A stretch of 64,000 nt of DNA from Haematococcus lacustris (GCA_030144725.1 JASKMD010000006.1:6761360-6825359); one strand, 5' to 3'. Positions 34,101 to 42,724 are shown, counted from the stretch's first letter. Notes: generated by a model not told the origin, from the letters alone. Program-made: numbers and translations.

Positions 34101-36468
34101 CCCGCTGCCCCCCGCCCTTCCCCCTCTGTGTCTCCAGTGCCAAGGCTTAGCTATGGGACTACTCGGCCAAGTGCTTGCCGGCGTGCCCCTGGCAGTAGCG
34201 CTCACAGCCCTGACTGGGTAGGGGGGCGGCAGGCAACCCTTCCACCCACCCCCCCCTTACCCTACCTGATCGTGGTTGCCCACCAGGCCCAGCACCGGGA
34301 AGCCGTCTGCCTCCCAGTGCTGGAACTCAGCCAGCACGGCGTTCAGGGGCTCCACAGGCAACGAGCTGCCCTCATCCCAGAAGTCGCCTGCAGGCAGGCA
34401 AGGCAAGGTTTGCATGGCTTGGTGGCTTGCATGGCTTGCATGGTACTTGTTGCATGCACTAGCCCAGATATGACAGATGATGGCTGAGGTAGCACATGGA
34501 AGGGCAACAGGGGGACCTTTCCCCTTCACCCTCCTCCGCTCCTCCCTGCCCTGCCCTTGCCTCCTCCCTGCCCCCAACCAGCCCCCCTTCACCACGACTT
34601 GCTCCTCGCACCCTCAGCCAAGCACACACTCTCACCCCACCACTTGCGCCTTGCACCTGGCTTGCATGGCTGGATTAGGGGAGCCCTTCCTCCCTTCCTT
34701 CCTCCCCCTCCTCCCTTCCTTCCCTTCCTCCCCTCCCCACCATACCCCCCTCACCACCCCCTCACACGACTTGCTCCTCGCACCCTCCGCCCCGCACACC
34801 AGGCACACATACCTAGAAACAGCACTCCTGCCCCCCGGGCCTTTGCCTCCGCTCTCACTCTCCTCAGCACCTGCATCACACCTCCACATCACACGTCACA
34901 CTAGCATCAGGCTGCACACGGGCAAGGTGGGCTGAGCTGAGCTCAGGGAGGATGAGGGCAATGGAGGAGGGTGGAATTAGCAGGGAGCGTAGGAGCAGAC
35001 CTCCTACCTACTCCCCTACCTTTCGCCCCTGATGCCATGACGATGCCATGAAGATGCCATGGCAGTGCCATGACAGCCTCAGATGCCCCTGAACCCCACC
35101 CTTGCCCCCTCCCCCTGCCCCCTAAGCGTTGCTCCCCCTAGCTCCTTTCCCCCCCTCTACCGCCTCCCCCTCCCCCCTCCCCCCTTCCCCTTCTCCCCTC
35201 TGCCTCCCCCCTCTCCCCTCCCCTCCCCCCTTCCCCTTCCCCTTCTCCCCTCGGCCTCCCCCCTTCTCCCCTCCCCTCCCCCCTCTCCCCGCCCCCCTGC
35301 TATGCACCTGGAGGCATGTGGGCAGCGTCCTGACCGACACGTGCAGGTCGCTGAACACCACCCACAGCCTCGTGGTCCAGGCCTTGCTGCCAGGGGGCGG
35401 CACCTGACCCTGATGCAGCGCTGCCAGGCCCACAGCAGCTGCCGGCTGCAGCGGATCAGCCTCAATGTGGCGGCCAGGAGCATCGGGGGGGCTCGGGGTG
35501 GTGGCTGGGGGGGTGGAGGGGAGGGTGAGGGGGGGAGGGGAGGGGAGCGGGGCGGCGGGCGGTGAGGCGAGGGAGCGCTTCCTGGAGCGGGGGGAGCTGC
35601 TGGCGGTGGCCTCAGGGGCTGTGCTGGTGGTGGTGGGGGGCAGGGGGGGTGGCGTGCTGGTGGTTGCGCTGGCAGCCTTGCGTCGGCTTGCACCCCTGGT
35701 GGTAGGGGTGGTGGTGCTGGTGGTGGGGGTGGTGGGGGTGGTGGGGGTGGTGGGGGTGGGGGTGGTGGGGGTGGGGGTGCTTGTCGGAGGGAGGGTGGTG
35801 CTGGCAGCTTTGCGCCTTGTGCGGGGTTTAGCTACAGCGGCACCGCCATCTTCTGAGGCCTGGCCCTGGCTGCTGGCCTGCTCCGCCCCTGCTGGGGGCT
35901 CAGCAGCCGCGGGGTCAGGGGGGCTGGCGGCATCCTGGGGGCCTTCAGCAACTCTGCTCTGCGCTCTGGCTTTTCTACGGGGTTTGGCCGGCGGGTCGGT
36001 GAAGGTGGCAAGAACTGCCGGGCTGCCCACCTGCTGGTCAAGCTGATGAAGTTGAGGAGGCTGAGACCCTGTCGTGGGTTTGTCCGAGTCGTCAGGCTTG
36101 GAGCTGCCGGTGATGGTAAGGGCGGGGGTGCTGCCATTGACAGGGTTCCCTGGGTAGAGTGCGCTGGTTTTCTTAGACCTGCGGGTTCTGGCAGCTGGGG
36201 CCTGGGCTGCGTCAGGCAGTTCAGGTGCAGCAGGGGAGGTGTGGTGAGGGTCTGGGGATGCTGGCAGCGCACTGCCGGGCGAGGCGGTGCAGCGGAGGAC
36301 GGTGTGACAGAAAGCAGGCTGGGCCAGGCTGGGGGCTAGGAAAGAGGCACACGGCCGCCGGTTGATAAAGCTCGCCAGGGTCCTGGCTGCCATGCTGTGG
36401 ATGCTTTGGAAGGAGCTAAGCATAGCTAAGGCTGCTCTCGCGCGGTGCGGCTCAACGGAGGTAAACAT
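6283..36468 (-). CDS. Fused SbcD-like nuclease and SbcC/RAD50-like ATPase, 24+ exons
   Basis: Minus-strand exons: 36468-35308, 34870-34813, 34387-34266, 31638-31526, 31359-31188, 30949-30799, 19319-19243, 18877-18812, 18222-18107, 16186-15961, 14196-14041, 13367-13292, 12941-12871, 12526-12404, gap, (11762)-11674, 10955-10796, 10621-9954, 9418-9275, 8892-8231, 7998-7831, 7543-7180, 6988-6827, 6712-6602, 6345-6283. Every visible junction keeps frame; all are GT-AG except a GC donor after 18107. About 1760 residues are visible. The N-terminus ([19 protein letters not shown]) is Arg/Ser/Ala-rich like an organelle transit peptide. A calcineurin-like phosphoesterase with all metal motifs is followed by its capping region and then by a complete SMC-type ATPase. 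By analogy with SbcCD/MRE11-RAD50 it should process DNA ends and hairpins, probably in chloroplast or mitochondrion. A two-gene reading is possible but less likely, because exons 6 and 7 join within one conserved segment (GSQYQ / NHGEAGERK). Confidence 0.8.
6506..6600. repeat. (CCCCTG)n microsatellite directly after a 5' splice site
   Basis: About 15 hexamers. On the sense (minus) strand the intron after exon 23 starts GTAGGGGCAAGGG and runs straight into GGGGCA repeats. Confidence 0.95.
11305..11565. repeat. (CCCCTC)n microsatellite
   Basis: About 43 uninterrupted hexamers in the intron between exons 15 and 16 of the SbcD-SbcC gene; G-rich on the sense strand. Confidence 0.95.
11763..12262. 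other. Assembly gap (500 N)
   Basis: Exactly 500 N. It cuts exon 15 (11674-11762 remains) and probably removes one further exon encoding the part of the ATPase head between [15 protein letters not shown] and the coiled coil, including the Q-loop. Confidence 1.
12263..12331. repeat. (CCCCTG)n microsatellite at the gap edge
   Basis: Eleven hexamers remain; the array runs into the gap, which suggests that the repeat caused the assembly break. Confidence 0.9.
12600..12855. repeat. (CCCCG)n pentanucleotide array
   Basis: About 51 pentamers with one slipped unit near 12792. It begins 15 bases into the intron after exon 13; GGGGC on the sense strand. Confidence 0.95.
14285..15487. repeat. 14-bp minisatellite, about 85 copies
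   Basis: The unit is CCGCACCCACCCCT, nearly perfect to 15130 and then with small insertions (for example at 15136, 15181, 15255, 15327). It fills the intron between exons 10 and 11 of the SbcD-SbcC gene. Because 14 is not a multiple of three, it reads as long open frames in several phases; none is a gene. Confidence 0.97.
16340..17543 (-). mobile_element. AT-hook transposon family, copy 2, with shared right-flank block
   Basis: The core (17543-16817, minus strand) starts ACCATACTCTC and ends GAGAGTACGGT, inverted ends matching copy 3. Inside are a rest of the AT-hook ORF (GTTGACCAACACGATTG... region near 17400), the VAGRTRSA tandem units (17030-17130), the ATTTATAAGCACA block and GCTTCGCGAA. 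Beyond the ACGGT end, 16816-16340 is also shared with copy 3 (60679-60966) but is interrupted here by about 170 bp of G-rich sequence (16520-16660) and an 80-bp duplication of the GGAAGAATGG block. It lies in the intron between exons 9 and 10 of the SbcD-SbcC gene. Confidence 0.65.
18107..19319 (-). CDS. Linker/capping region of the SbcD-SbcC fusion (exons 7-9)
   Basis: Exon 7 (19319-19243) reads [15 protein letters not shown]...GWRVVEE, exon 8 (18877-18812) [14 protein letters not shown], and exon 9 (18222-18107) an acidic repeat ([15 protein letters not shown]) followed by [14 protein letters not shown]. In phosphoesterases of the SbcD type a beta-rich cap with an E-x-G-E/Q-x-K, GW...V and I-x-x-D-x-GRRH pattern directly follows the GS-x-YQ end, so these exons continue exon 6 in register. 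Exon 9 ends AG before GCAAGC, a GC-AG intron; the split Arg codon is completed by exon 10 (WRLPLEAL). The exon 8 3' end is the least certain. Confidence 0.7.
18505..18640. repeat. CCTGCCCGCCTG-type tandem repeat
   Basis: Irregular units of CCCGCCTGC and CCGCCTG in the intron between exons 8 and 9. Confidence 0.85.
19576..19647 (+). tRNA. tRNA-Gln (anticodon CTG)
   Basis: 72 nt that fold as a cloverleaf: acceptor stem GGCTTTG/CAAGGCC (one G-U pair), D arm with the A box TAGTGTAGTGG, anticodon stem CAGGA/TCCTG around the loop TTCTGAC (anticodon CTG), and T arm CCGAG-TTCAAAT-CTCGG with a perfect B box. CCA is not encoded, as usual in eukaryotes. No tRNA intron. It lies on the opposite strand inside the 11.5-kb intron of the SbcD-SbcC gene, 204 bases upstream of the hAT element's target duplication. 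Confidence 0.95.
21094..21299. repeat. Three copies of a perfect 20-bp palindrome
   Basis: AGGACCCTGTACAGGGTCCT occurs at 21094-21113 (extending to a 24-bp palindrome), 21131-21150 and 21280-21299. Decayed copies lie at 27961-28000 near the other end of the element. Each is a back-to-back pair of the array motif. Confidence 0.95.
21318..23220. repeat. Subterminal minisatellite, forward array (ACAGGGTYCTG)
   Basis: The 11-bp core alternates with spacers. To about 21950 the spacers are GCACCTCACC or GCACCACACC; from about 22145 to 23060 a 44-bp composite unit repeats some 20 times: core, CCGCACGCCT or CCGCACGGCT, core, GCGACGTTTGGCT. The long open frames (for example 21255-23090) are a product of the repeat. 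Confidence 0.95.
23485..23645. repeat. Dispersed GTGCAGGGTTTCG motifs
   Basis: The 13-bp motif occurs four times within 150 bases (near 23501, 23552, 23573, 23620), two preceded by CCTTGT or CCTC. No gene is recognised between here and 24220. Confidence 0.8.
24238..24505. repeat. (CCTCCCT)n and variants
   Basis: Heptamer array with an inner block of CTCGCTC units, inside the CACTA-like element. Confidence 0.95.
25258..25545. repeat. (CCCCA)n array
   Basis: About 57 pentamers with three slipped or substituted units, in the second module. Confidence 0.97.
25752..26371. repeat. (CCCCT)n array
   Basis: About 124 nearly perfect pentamers, 620 bp. Open frames in all phases are artefacts of the repeat. 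Confidence 0.98.
26935..27205. repeat. 14-bp GGAGCGGGCAGCCT array and AGCCT array
   Basis: About 11 units of GGAGCGGGCAGCCT (26935-27090), then AGCCTAGCCT/ACCCC runs to 27205. Confidence 0.9.
27483..27960. repeat. Subterminal minisatellite, reverse array
   Basis: The same core as at 21318-23220 on the other strand (CAGRACCCTGT), again with a 44-bp composite: core, GAGAACGTGTCGC, core, AGCCGTGCGGC. About ten composites. Confidence 0.95.
30682..30733 (+). pseudogene. Truncated tRNA-Gln copy
   Basis: 52 bases are identical to the 3' part of the tRNA-Gln at 19576-19647 (anticodon arm, T arm and most of the 3' acceptor strand). The 5' acceptor strand and most of the D arm are replaced by unrelated sequence, so it cannot fold. 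It lies 66 bases from the 5' splice site of the same large intron. Confidence 0.9.
30799..36468 (-). CDS. SbcD-like metallophosphoesterase half (exons 1-6)
   Basis: Exon 1 codes for a 387-residue part: transit peptide, then a long Pro/Thr/Ala low-complexity stretch with TPTTPT runs, then [12 protein letters not shown], motif I (DxH) of calcineurin-like phosphoesterases. Exon 2 ends in VLFLG and joins exon 3 to make GDFWDEG (GDxxD), followed by GLVGNHDQ (GNHD). Exon 4 has SHALGP and ends ALWLPYR; exon 5 begins [10 protein letters not shown] and ends VFAHADV (metal-binding His); exon 6 carries [10 protein letters not shown] (GHxH) and ends YVGSQYQ. All metal ligands of the family are present. 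The order and the SQYQ end resemble SbcD/MRE11-type nucleases and a plant group of predicted DNA-repair phosphoesterases. A 113-codon low-complexity block in exon 1 is probably an unstructured linker. Confidence 0.85.
31405..31520. repeat. (CCCCTG)n microsatellite directly after a 5' splice site
   Basis: About 18 hexamers. On the sense strand exon 4 of the SbcD-SbcC gene ends at 31526 and the intron starts GTGAAGGGCAGGGG, entering the array within six bases. Confidence 0.95.
31807..33348 (-). mobile_element. hAT transposon 2 with perfect 8-bp target duplication
   Basis: GTGTACAA occurs on both sides (31799-31806, 33349-33356). The ends are inverted: CAGTG followed by ten T at 31807-31821 and ten A followed by CACTG at 33334-33348. 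Subterminal ATAGCGC motifs occur at both ends. Length 1542 bp. It lies in the intron between exons 3 and 4 of the SbcD-SbcC gene. The MITE at 61603-61850 shares its terminal and subterminal sequence. Confidence 0.9.
31951..33162 (-). pseudogene. hAT transposase fragments in element 2 (zinc finger and dimerisation domain)
   Basis: The frame 33162-32863 encodes a BED-type finger: [19 protein letters not shown] followed by AHKTAM. The frame 32613-31951 (220 residues) ends a hAT transposase: [34 protein letters not shown] is the hATC dimerisation block. The two parts are in different frames and the roughly 400-residue catalytic region between them is absent, so this copy is a deletion derivative that could move only with help. 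The stop is at 31951; the ATG at 32613 is probably not a true start. Confidence 0.8.
33440..34265. other. Intron sequence, G-rich then C-rich, no gene
   Basis: Remaining part of the intron between exons 3 and 4. GGGGCAGGGGG runs lie at 33445-33500. ORFs 33778-34143 show no family features. Confidence 0.4.
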
Positions 36469-36681
36469 CCCATCGGCAAAGCACCCATTTGACGATACCA
36501 GCTGCTACTAGACGATAGCTCGCCGCTACACTCTGCATGGGTGGCTGGCGCCTCGCGGTGTGACGCTGCAGGTATGACTTATGAGCACCCAATCGAAGGC
36601 ATCGCGTATTGTGCTCCCAGCTCAACTGCGAGTGGCCACAGGCGATGTAGAGAAAGAAGAGAATGCACTGTCGCGGCGACA
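36469..36681. promoter_or_regulatory. Shared divergent promoter region
   Basis: The 213 bases between the two start codons must hold both promoters, for the SbcD-SbcC gene (leftward) and CNX2 (rightward). No TATA box is evident. Frames of both genes extend open into it, so either could start further upstream (for CNX2 ATGs at 36541 and 36574 are in frame). Confidence 0.5.
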
Positions 36682-39600
36682 ATGACCTTGCTGAAGAGGC
36701 AGGATGCCACATTGAAGCGCCTGCTGTATTTATCGTCAAGCTTGGTGGCTCGCGAGTGGGTCGGGCTCCCTCGCTTCCTGTCCTCGCTGGCTGTCTCGTC
36801 AGCAGTGCGGCCTGAGCGCAAGCTGGATATACAAGATGTCCCGATGTTTAAGCTGCCCCAGAAAAGCGGCTCCTGCGGAGGGTCACAGCCCACTTCATCG
36901 GAGTCTGGCACAGGACCGGATTGGAAAGAGATGCTGGAGCGAGCTCGTCAGGAGCAGGTGGACGCTAAGGGGGCGCTCATGCTGACGGACACGCACAGGT
37001 CAGCATGGTCCCTCCGCTGCTTTCCAGGCAGGGTCCTTAATCACTGATGTAGCGTTCTCAACCTTCTTCAATCACCTCAATGCTCGTGCAAGCCCAGAGG
37101 CAAGTTTGGACAAGCCATGCAGCAGCATCGTCAGCTGTGCCCTTGACTGAGGCATTGCGCCCCACCATTGTCACGACCTGGTCTACATGCATGCACTCCT
37201 GTCTCATGCCTCATGCTCACAGCATGTGTGCCCCTATCATGTATGCATGCAAGCGCATGCATGCCCTCCCGCCCCTGCATGCGTGCCCCTTGGCAGCCGG
37301 CTGCATACGTACCTGCGCATCAGTCTGACGGAGCGCTGCAACCTGCGCTGCACCTACTGCATGCCAGCTGAGGGCGTGGAGCTGACCCCGGCAGCCAGCC
37401 TGTTGACCACACAGGAGATCATGCGCCTGGTGAGCATAGGCGGCTGTGGGTGAAGGGCAGCACAGGCCATCTGTTAGGAGCGAGACTCAAGAGTAAGAAT
37501 GGGCACTCCACGAACACAACAGTGAAAACCTCTACCTAGAGCACAAGCTTAGATGCGTCTCACACATTAGTTAAAAGACAAACTGCAAACACTATTAAAG
37601 CCTGGCTGACAACTGAGACACAGCCTGTCTCCAACAGCAGCGGAGGGTTGTGCAGGGCGGATGAGGGCGGCGTAGGGTGGCGCAGCATGTGAGCGTCTGA
37701 GGTCAGCTTTGGGGAGGCAGTGAAGGCCCAGGCAGAGGTGCACTACGCCAGAGCCAGGGCCAGGGCTGCTGCTGCTAGGGCCAGGGCTGCTGCTGCTAGG
37801 GCCAGGGCTGCTGCTGCCAGGGCCAGGGCTGCTGCTGCTAGGGCCAGGGCTGCTGCTGCTAGGGCCAGGGCTGCTGCTGCTAGGGCCAGGGCTGCTGCTG
37901 CTAGGGCCAGGGCTGCTGCTGCTAGGGCCAGGGCTGCTGCTGCTAGGGCCAGGGCTGCTGCTGCTAGGGCCAGGGCTGCTGCTGCCAGGGCCAGGGCTGC
38001 TGCTGCTAGGGAGGCACGGGAGCGGGAGCAGAGGGAGCAGGGCGGGGTCTCCTGGCTGTAGTCTCACTCTGGCTGAGGCGGATGCCATGAGGGATGGGTT
38101 CTGGCTCAGGTTGAGACTGGTGTCAGGCCGCAAGGGAGCAGGCTGGGGCAGCCTAGGGCAGTGAGCCACTGCCTGGGTGTAGGGTGGCTGGGTGCAAGGG
38201 AGGCCACCCAGCAGGTGCAGCGGCAGGTGGTAGGGTGAGGGTGCAGGGGTGCAACAGCAGAAGGATTGCCAAACGGCACCCACAACCTTACTGTGGCAGC
38301 ATTGGCAGGCATAGCGGAAGCGGCAGGGGTCAGGGCGGCAACAGGGGCATGGGCCGGGCCCAGACACCAGGTGTGCCTGGGTGCTGCAGCAGGGCAGCAA
38401 GTACAGAATGAAGAAAGGAGAAAAGGCTGCATACTGCCATAGTTGTCAGTGCGTCTCCTAAGCAGGCCATGCCCACATCACCGCCCATGCGTTTGTGCTG
38501 ATACTGACATCCATCCCGAAGGCAACAGTTGGTGGTTGACACGTTCGCGATTTGTAGTTGACAGGTGGTTGTGCGGTTGGTTTGGTGCTGCGCAGGCCCG
38601 GTTGTTTGTAGAGGCCGGTGTGCGTAAGGTGCGGCTGACAGGCGGGGAACCCACACTGCGCCCCGACCTGACCTCTCTGGTCACCCAGCTGTCCGCCCTG
38701 CCCGGCCTGGCCTGCCTGGCCATGACCACCAACGGCATCACTCTGGCCAGGCAGCTGCCGGCCCTGAAGGCTGCAGGTGGGCACGGCGCGGGGCCATGCC
38801 GGGCCTAGCTTAACTGCTGGGGCTGGCAAGCTGAGCAGGCGGTGGGGCAGGCCGCTGCAGCAGGTGGGGCAGGCAGTGGGGCGTCAGGAGGGGAGGGATG
38901 ACATCAGGCAGTGGGGCAGCAGGTGGGTGCGTAGGTTAGGCGGCCAGGTGGGTAGGTCCGCAAAGACTAAGGCTGATAGTCAGTGGGCCCAATTAACAGG
39001 TTCGACGCTTGTCAGCCTGCATTGGCATTGGCTGGCAGGTAGCACATGCTGTGCCTGCCCCTCACTGCCCCTCACTGCCCCTCACTGCCTCTCACTGCCT
39101 CTCACTGCCCCTCACTGCCCCTCACTGCCCCTCACTGCCTCTCACTGCAGGCCTGACGGCTCTGAACATCTCCCTGGACACTCTGCAGCCAGAGCGCTTC
39201 ATGCAGCTGGCCCGCCGCCCTGGACTGCCCAAGGTGCTGCGCAGCCTGGACACCGCCCTGGCCCTGGGCTACGACCCTGTGAAGGTAGGCGCTTGAGCAG
39301 GCTCAGCAGCTGGTCAGCAGAAGCTGCTCAGCAGCTGCCTAGCAGCTGCCATGGAGGTGATGGGCTGCTGGACTCAGCCATTGTAATGGACATTGGGTTG
39401 ACGTGGGCTGCGTGGATGGGTGGATGTCTCGATACAAATCTGGACGAAGTGGCCCGGCAGCACTCCCACTGGCAACGCCCTGACTGCAGGTCAACGTGGT
39501 GGTCATGCGTGGGGTCAACGATGACGAGCTGCCTGACTTTGTGTCCCTGACGCGAGACAAACCCATCAATGTGCGTTTCATCGAGTACATGCCCTTTGAT

Positions 39601-41666
39601 GGCAACGTGTGGACTGACAAGAAGCTGGTGGGTGGCCCGGCTCGGCCCTGCTGCCCTGCCGCTGCAGCCGAGTAGGGAGGGAGGGGGAGTGCCTATGCAG
39701 CCGCTGGTACACCGCTCCTGGCTACTGGCTGCTTCCTGCTGCCCTGCTGCTGCCATTGATTTGTCATCTGCTGCCATTGATTAGAGGGGGGAGGCATATG
39801 GCAGCAGCCGCTGGTGCATTGCTGCTGGTGGCGTCAGGGCAGGGGTGGGGCAGGGCAGGGGTGGGGCAGGGCAGGGGTGGGGTGGGGCAGGGCAGCAGCT
39901 GGAGGTGTGTGGCTGCAGGTGCTCCTGCACGGCCCCAACATGACCGTGGCAGTGGGCAGATGTGCTGTGGGCCAGGACCCTGGACACTGCTTGCCCGTAC
40001 GCCTGCACCGCCTGAACTTACACTCAGGCTAGCAGGACCTGGCCTGGCCTTGCCTGGCCTGGCCAAGCCTGGTCAAGCCTGCCCCGCCTGCACTGCCGCC
40101 TGCTTGCCACCTGCTTCGTTGCCATCGCCATGGCACACCAGCAACACACACACCTAGCCCTCCTCAGCCCTTCCCTTCCCCGCCCTCTGCCTGCCCAGGT
40201 CCCTTACAAGGAGATGAGGGCTCGAGTGGAGGCCTCCCTGACAGCACCACTGCTGTTGCCCAGTCCCTCAGCCAGCAGCAGCAGCAGCCAGCAGCAGCAG
40301 CAGCAGCAGCAGAGCCAAGCCGTTAGTGAAAGCAGCGTCTGCGATGGTGGGCAAAGAGGGGGGAGGGCGGGGCGGGGCGGGGCCACCACTGAACATAATA
40401 ATGGTGGCAGCAGCAGCGGAAGCAGTAGCAACAGCAGCAACAGCAGGGGCAGCAGGGGCAGCAGCAGCAGCAGCGGAGGCGTTGGCAGTGGCAGCAGCCA
40501 GCTGGTGAGGGTGGCTGACCCGGTGGGGGCGGTGGCGAAGAACTTCCGGGTCTCTGGCCATGTGGGCAGTGTGTCCTTCATCACCTCCATGACCTCACAC
40601 TTCTGCGGGGACTGCAACAGGTGTGACCAGCAGGGGCAGGCAGAAGGCGAGTTGGGAGGGGGGGCCACGAGGGTGAGTCAAGGGCAGAGGCAAGAGTATG
40701 TTGGGGAGGTGGGTGGAGCTAGGGTCAGGGGTAGTTGCAGGGATAAGATCAGGGATAGGGAGGCCAGAGGGTGGAAAGGGTAGGGGTGGGATGCCCCTAC
40801 CCCCTGCTGCTGCCATTTAGTCAGCACAGATGCATCCCACTGGCTGGGTAGGGAAGTCAGAGGGAGGAGGGTTCATGAAGAGCTGTGCGCCCTCTGACTG
40901 GCTGCCCACACTGGCCTGCCCAACACCTGCTTCATCCCCTCACTGCCTGCCCCTGCTGCCTGCTGTGCACCAGCCGCTGCTCAGATTGCAGCAGTGCCTG
41001 TGTTGCTCCTTCGGGGCGTGGCGGGCTGGGCTGGGCTGGGCTGGGCTGGGCTGGGCTGGGCTGGGCTGGGCTGGGCTGGGCTGGGCTGGGCATCCCAGCC
41101 CTGGCTGTCCCCTGCTGCCCGCTGTGCAGGTTGCGCCTGCTGGCTGATGGGTCTCTCAAGGTTTGCCTCTTCGGTGCCAATGAGGTCAGCAGCCCTGACT
41201 GCCCTGCAGGCTGCCCCCCCTGCCAGCTTATGCCATGCACTCATGCCCCTTGCACCTCATATACACATACTCCATGCATCTCACAATCACACTCCATGCA
41301 TCCCACACTCACTCCATGTGCATGCTCTCCATGTGCATGATCAGGACAACCTAGGGTCCAGCTGGGGCCAGGCCAGGCTGGGGCTGGGTGTCTTAGAAGT
41401 GTCTGAGATAGTGAGAGGGAAGAGTGAGGCAACAGCAGCTTTTGCTGCTCTTGACAGGTGCCACTGCGCAGCTGTTGATTGGGATGCACCGGCATGGGGA
41501 TTGACAAGTGCAGGTCAGCCTACGAGACGCCATGCGTGAAGGTGCCTCAGACGATGATCTGCGCCTGGTCATACGTGCGGCAGTGCGGCGCAAGAAAGCA
41601 GCGCATGCGGGAATGTTTGAGCTGGCAGCCGCCCAAAACAGGCCCATGATCAAGATTGGGGGATGA
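36682..41666 (+). CDS. CNX2: GTP 3',8-cyclase, molybdenum cofactor biosynthesis (CNX2/MoaA)
   Basis: Exons: 36682-36998, 37297-37429, 38596-38776, 39151-39284, 39490-39627, 40199-40620, 41130-41184, 41514-41666; all GT-AG and in phase, about 510 residues. The enzyme is a radical-SAM protein that turns GTP into the precursor of cyclic pyranopterin monophosphate, in plants in mitochondria. The N-terminus ([20 protein letters not shown]) fits a mitochondrial transit peptide. Exon 2 has [18 protein letters not shown], the SAM-cluster CxxxCxxC; exon 3 [15 protein letters not shown]; exon 5 MRGVNDDE and [10 protein letters not shown]; exons 6-7 the second cluster, [11 protein letters not shown]...CLFG (C-x2-C-x13-C); the protein ends NRPMIKIGG. 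Exon 6 carries an insert of about 80 residues (poly-Ser, poly-Gln, Asn/Gly-rich) between [10 protein letters not shown] and the conserved [19 protein letters not shown] segment. Confidence 0.95.
37752..38011 (+). repeat. 21-bp minisatellite in CNX2 intron 2
   Basis: About 12 units of AGGGCCAGGGCTGCTGCTGCT; as 21 is a multiple of three, it reads open (ARAAAAR) but lies between exons 2 and 3 with no splice-consistent role. Confidence 0.95.
41021..41092 (+). repeat. (GGGCT)n in CNX2 intron 6
   Basis: About 14 pentamers ending 38 bases before the exon 7 acceptor; G-rich on the sense strand. Confidence 0.95.
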
Positions 41667-41776
41667 CCACGCATTGCCCTGCTCCATTGTTGTTAACCTT
41701 ATAACGGCCCCCTGCAAAGTGAAGCATTGTACAACAGCACATTATTCCCCTACTGATGGGTAGGGTCGGTGTTATC

Positions 41777-41781
41777 TGTAA
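41777..41781 (+). terminator. Probable poly(A) signal of CNX2
   Basis: TGTAA, the green-algal polyadenylation signal, 111 bases after the CNX2 stop; a second TGTAA lies near 41885. Confidence 0.55.
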
Positions 41782-42024
41782 TCCGAACTGTCTGAACAAA
41801 CAGCTGGTACCAATAGCTAATTTCCTACCCCCACCCCCTTGCGAGGGTCGGGCGATCGATGTTAGCATGAAACACATGCTCTAATGTAAGCAACAGTTTA
41901 TGCATTGCCTGGTGCACACATGCTACTGTGCTACAGGCTGCTGGGCTTGGGCCTTGGGTGCTCGGTTTCGCAGCTTCTTCAAGCCCAATACTGGGTACTC
42001 CTTGCCCTTGACAGGAGTTGCTCC

Positions 42025-42324
42025 TCAGTGTTTCCACCTGCACAGTTCCAGTGGGCGCCACTCGCCCACCCCTGCCCGCTGGAGGTTGAGGGCTGCATTG
42101 CGATCCCTGTCCACCCATTCGCTAATGTCACCAGGGGTGGCCTGGCCCAGGACCGGGTGCAACCACGGGCACCACATGAGCCCCCACACTGGCGCCTGAA
42201 ACCGCTTGCTCCAGGCTGACCGCAACAACCGGTGCTGCACCTGACCTGGCTGGGGCTTCCAACCTTCAAGCCTGGTGGGCTTGCTGAGGTCCAGCTCCTC
42301 CTCACAGGGCTGGGGGCTGTTCAT
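42025..42324 (-). pseudogene. Fanzor/TnpB-like nuclease, C-terminal fragment 1
   Basis: One open stretch reads QPCEEELDLSKPTRLEGWKP, then HRLLRSAWSKRF, GLMWCPW, and WVDRDRNAALNLQRAG followed by WRPLELCRW and a stop at 42025. DRDxNAALN is the RuvC-III type motif near the C-terminus of TnpB/Fanzor nucleases (catalytic Asp, then Asn-Ala-Ala), and this arrangement is typical of Fanzor-like proteins of green algae. The cysteine pairs of the canonical zinc finger are not seen. Upstream pieces are at 42725-43487. Confidence 0.6.
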
Positions 42325-42398
42325 AGCAAAACTGACCCTGCTTGCTTGGCAGCTGCTCAGCTCAAACTCAGCTAACTCTCCCCATGGCCGTCAGTGTT

Positions 42399-42600
42399 AC
42401 ATCAACATCCATCATCTCAACATTCAACATCATCTCAAGATCAGCCTAGCACCAACCAGCAGCTGAGTAGCAACATCAACCAGCAGAGCAAGCAAGCAAG
42501 CAAACTACATCAACATCCATCATCTCAACATTCAACATCATTGTAACATCAACATAGCACCAACCAGCAGCTGAGTGGCAACATCATCTCAAGATCAGCC
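42399..42600. repeat. About 109-bp imperfect tandem duplication
   Basis: CATCAACATCCATCATCTCAACATTCAACATCA blocks start near 42399 and 42508, each followed by TAGCACCAACCAGCAGCTGAGT. A CAAGCAAGCAAGCAA run lies between. It separates two parts of the Fanzor-like relic. Confidence 0.8.
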
Positions 42601-42724
42601 TAGCACCAACCAAGGAAAGAGATACCCATGGCGCAGGTAAGCTGGCTGGCAGAGCCTACCCTGAGCTTTAGCTTGTATCCACCCAAGCCCTGCCTCCTTT
42701 GTATATCAACTACTACTACTGCTG

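Noticed and set aside
6283..36468. Two or three independent genes (phosphoesterase; linker; ATPase)
   Set aside because: Exons 6-7 and 9-10 join in phase within conserved segments, and no start codon or terminator-like site with support lies between them; kept as the alternative model.
37720..38061. Frame reading [14 protein letters not shown]
   Set aside because: 21-bp minisatellite in a CNX2 intron; the radical-SAM exons on both sides join without it.
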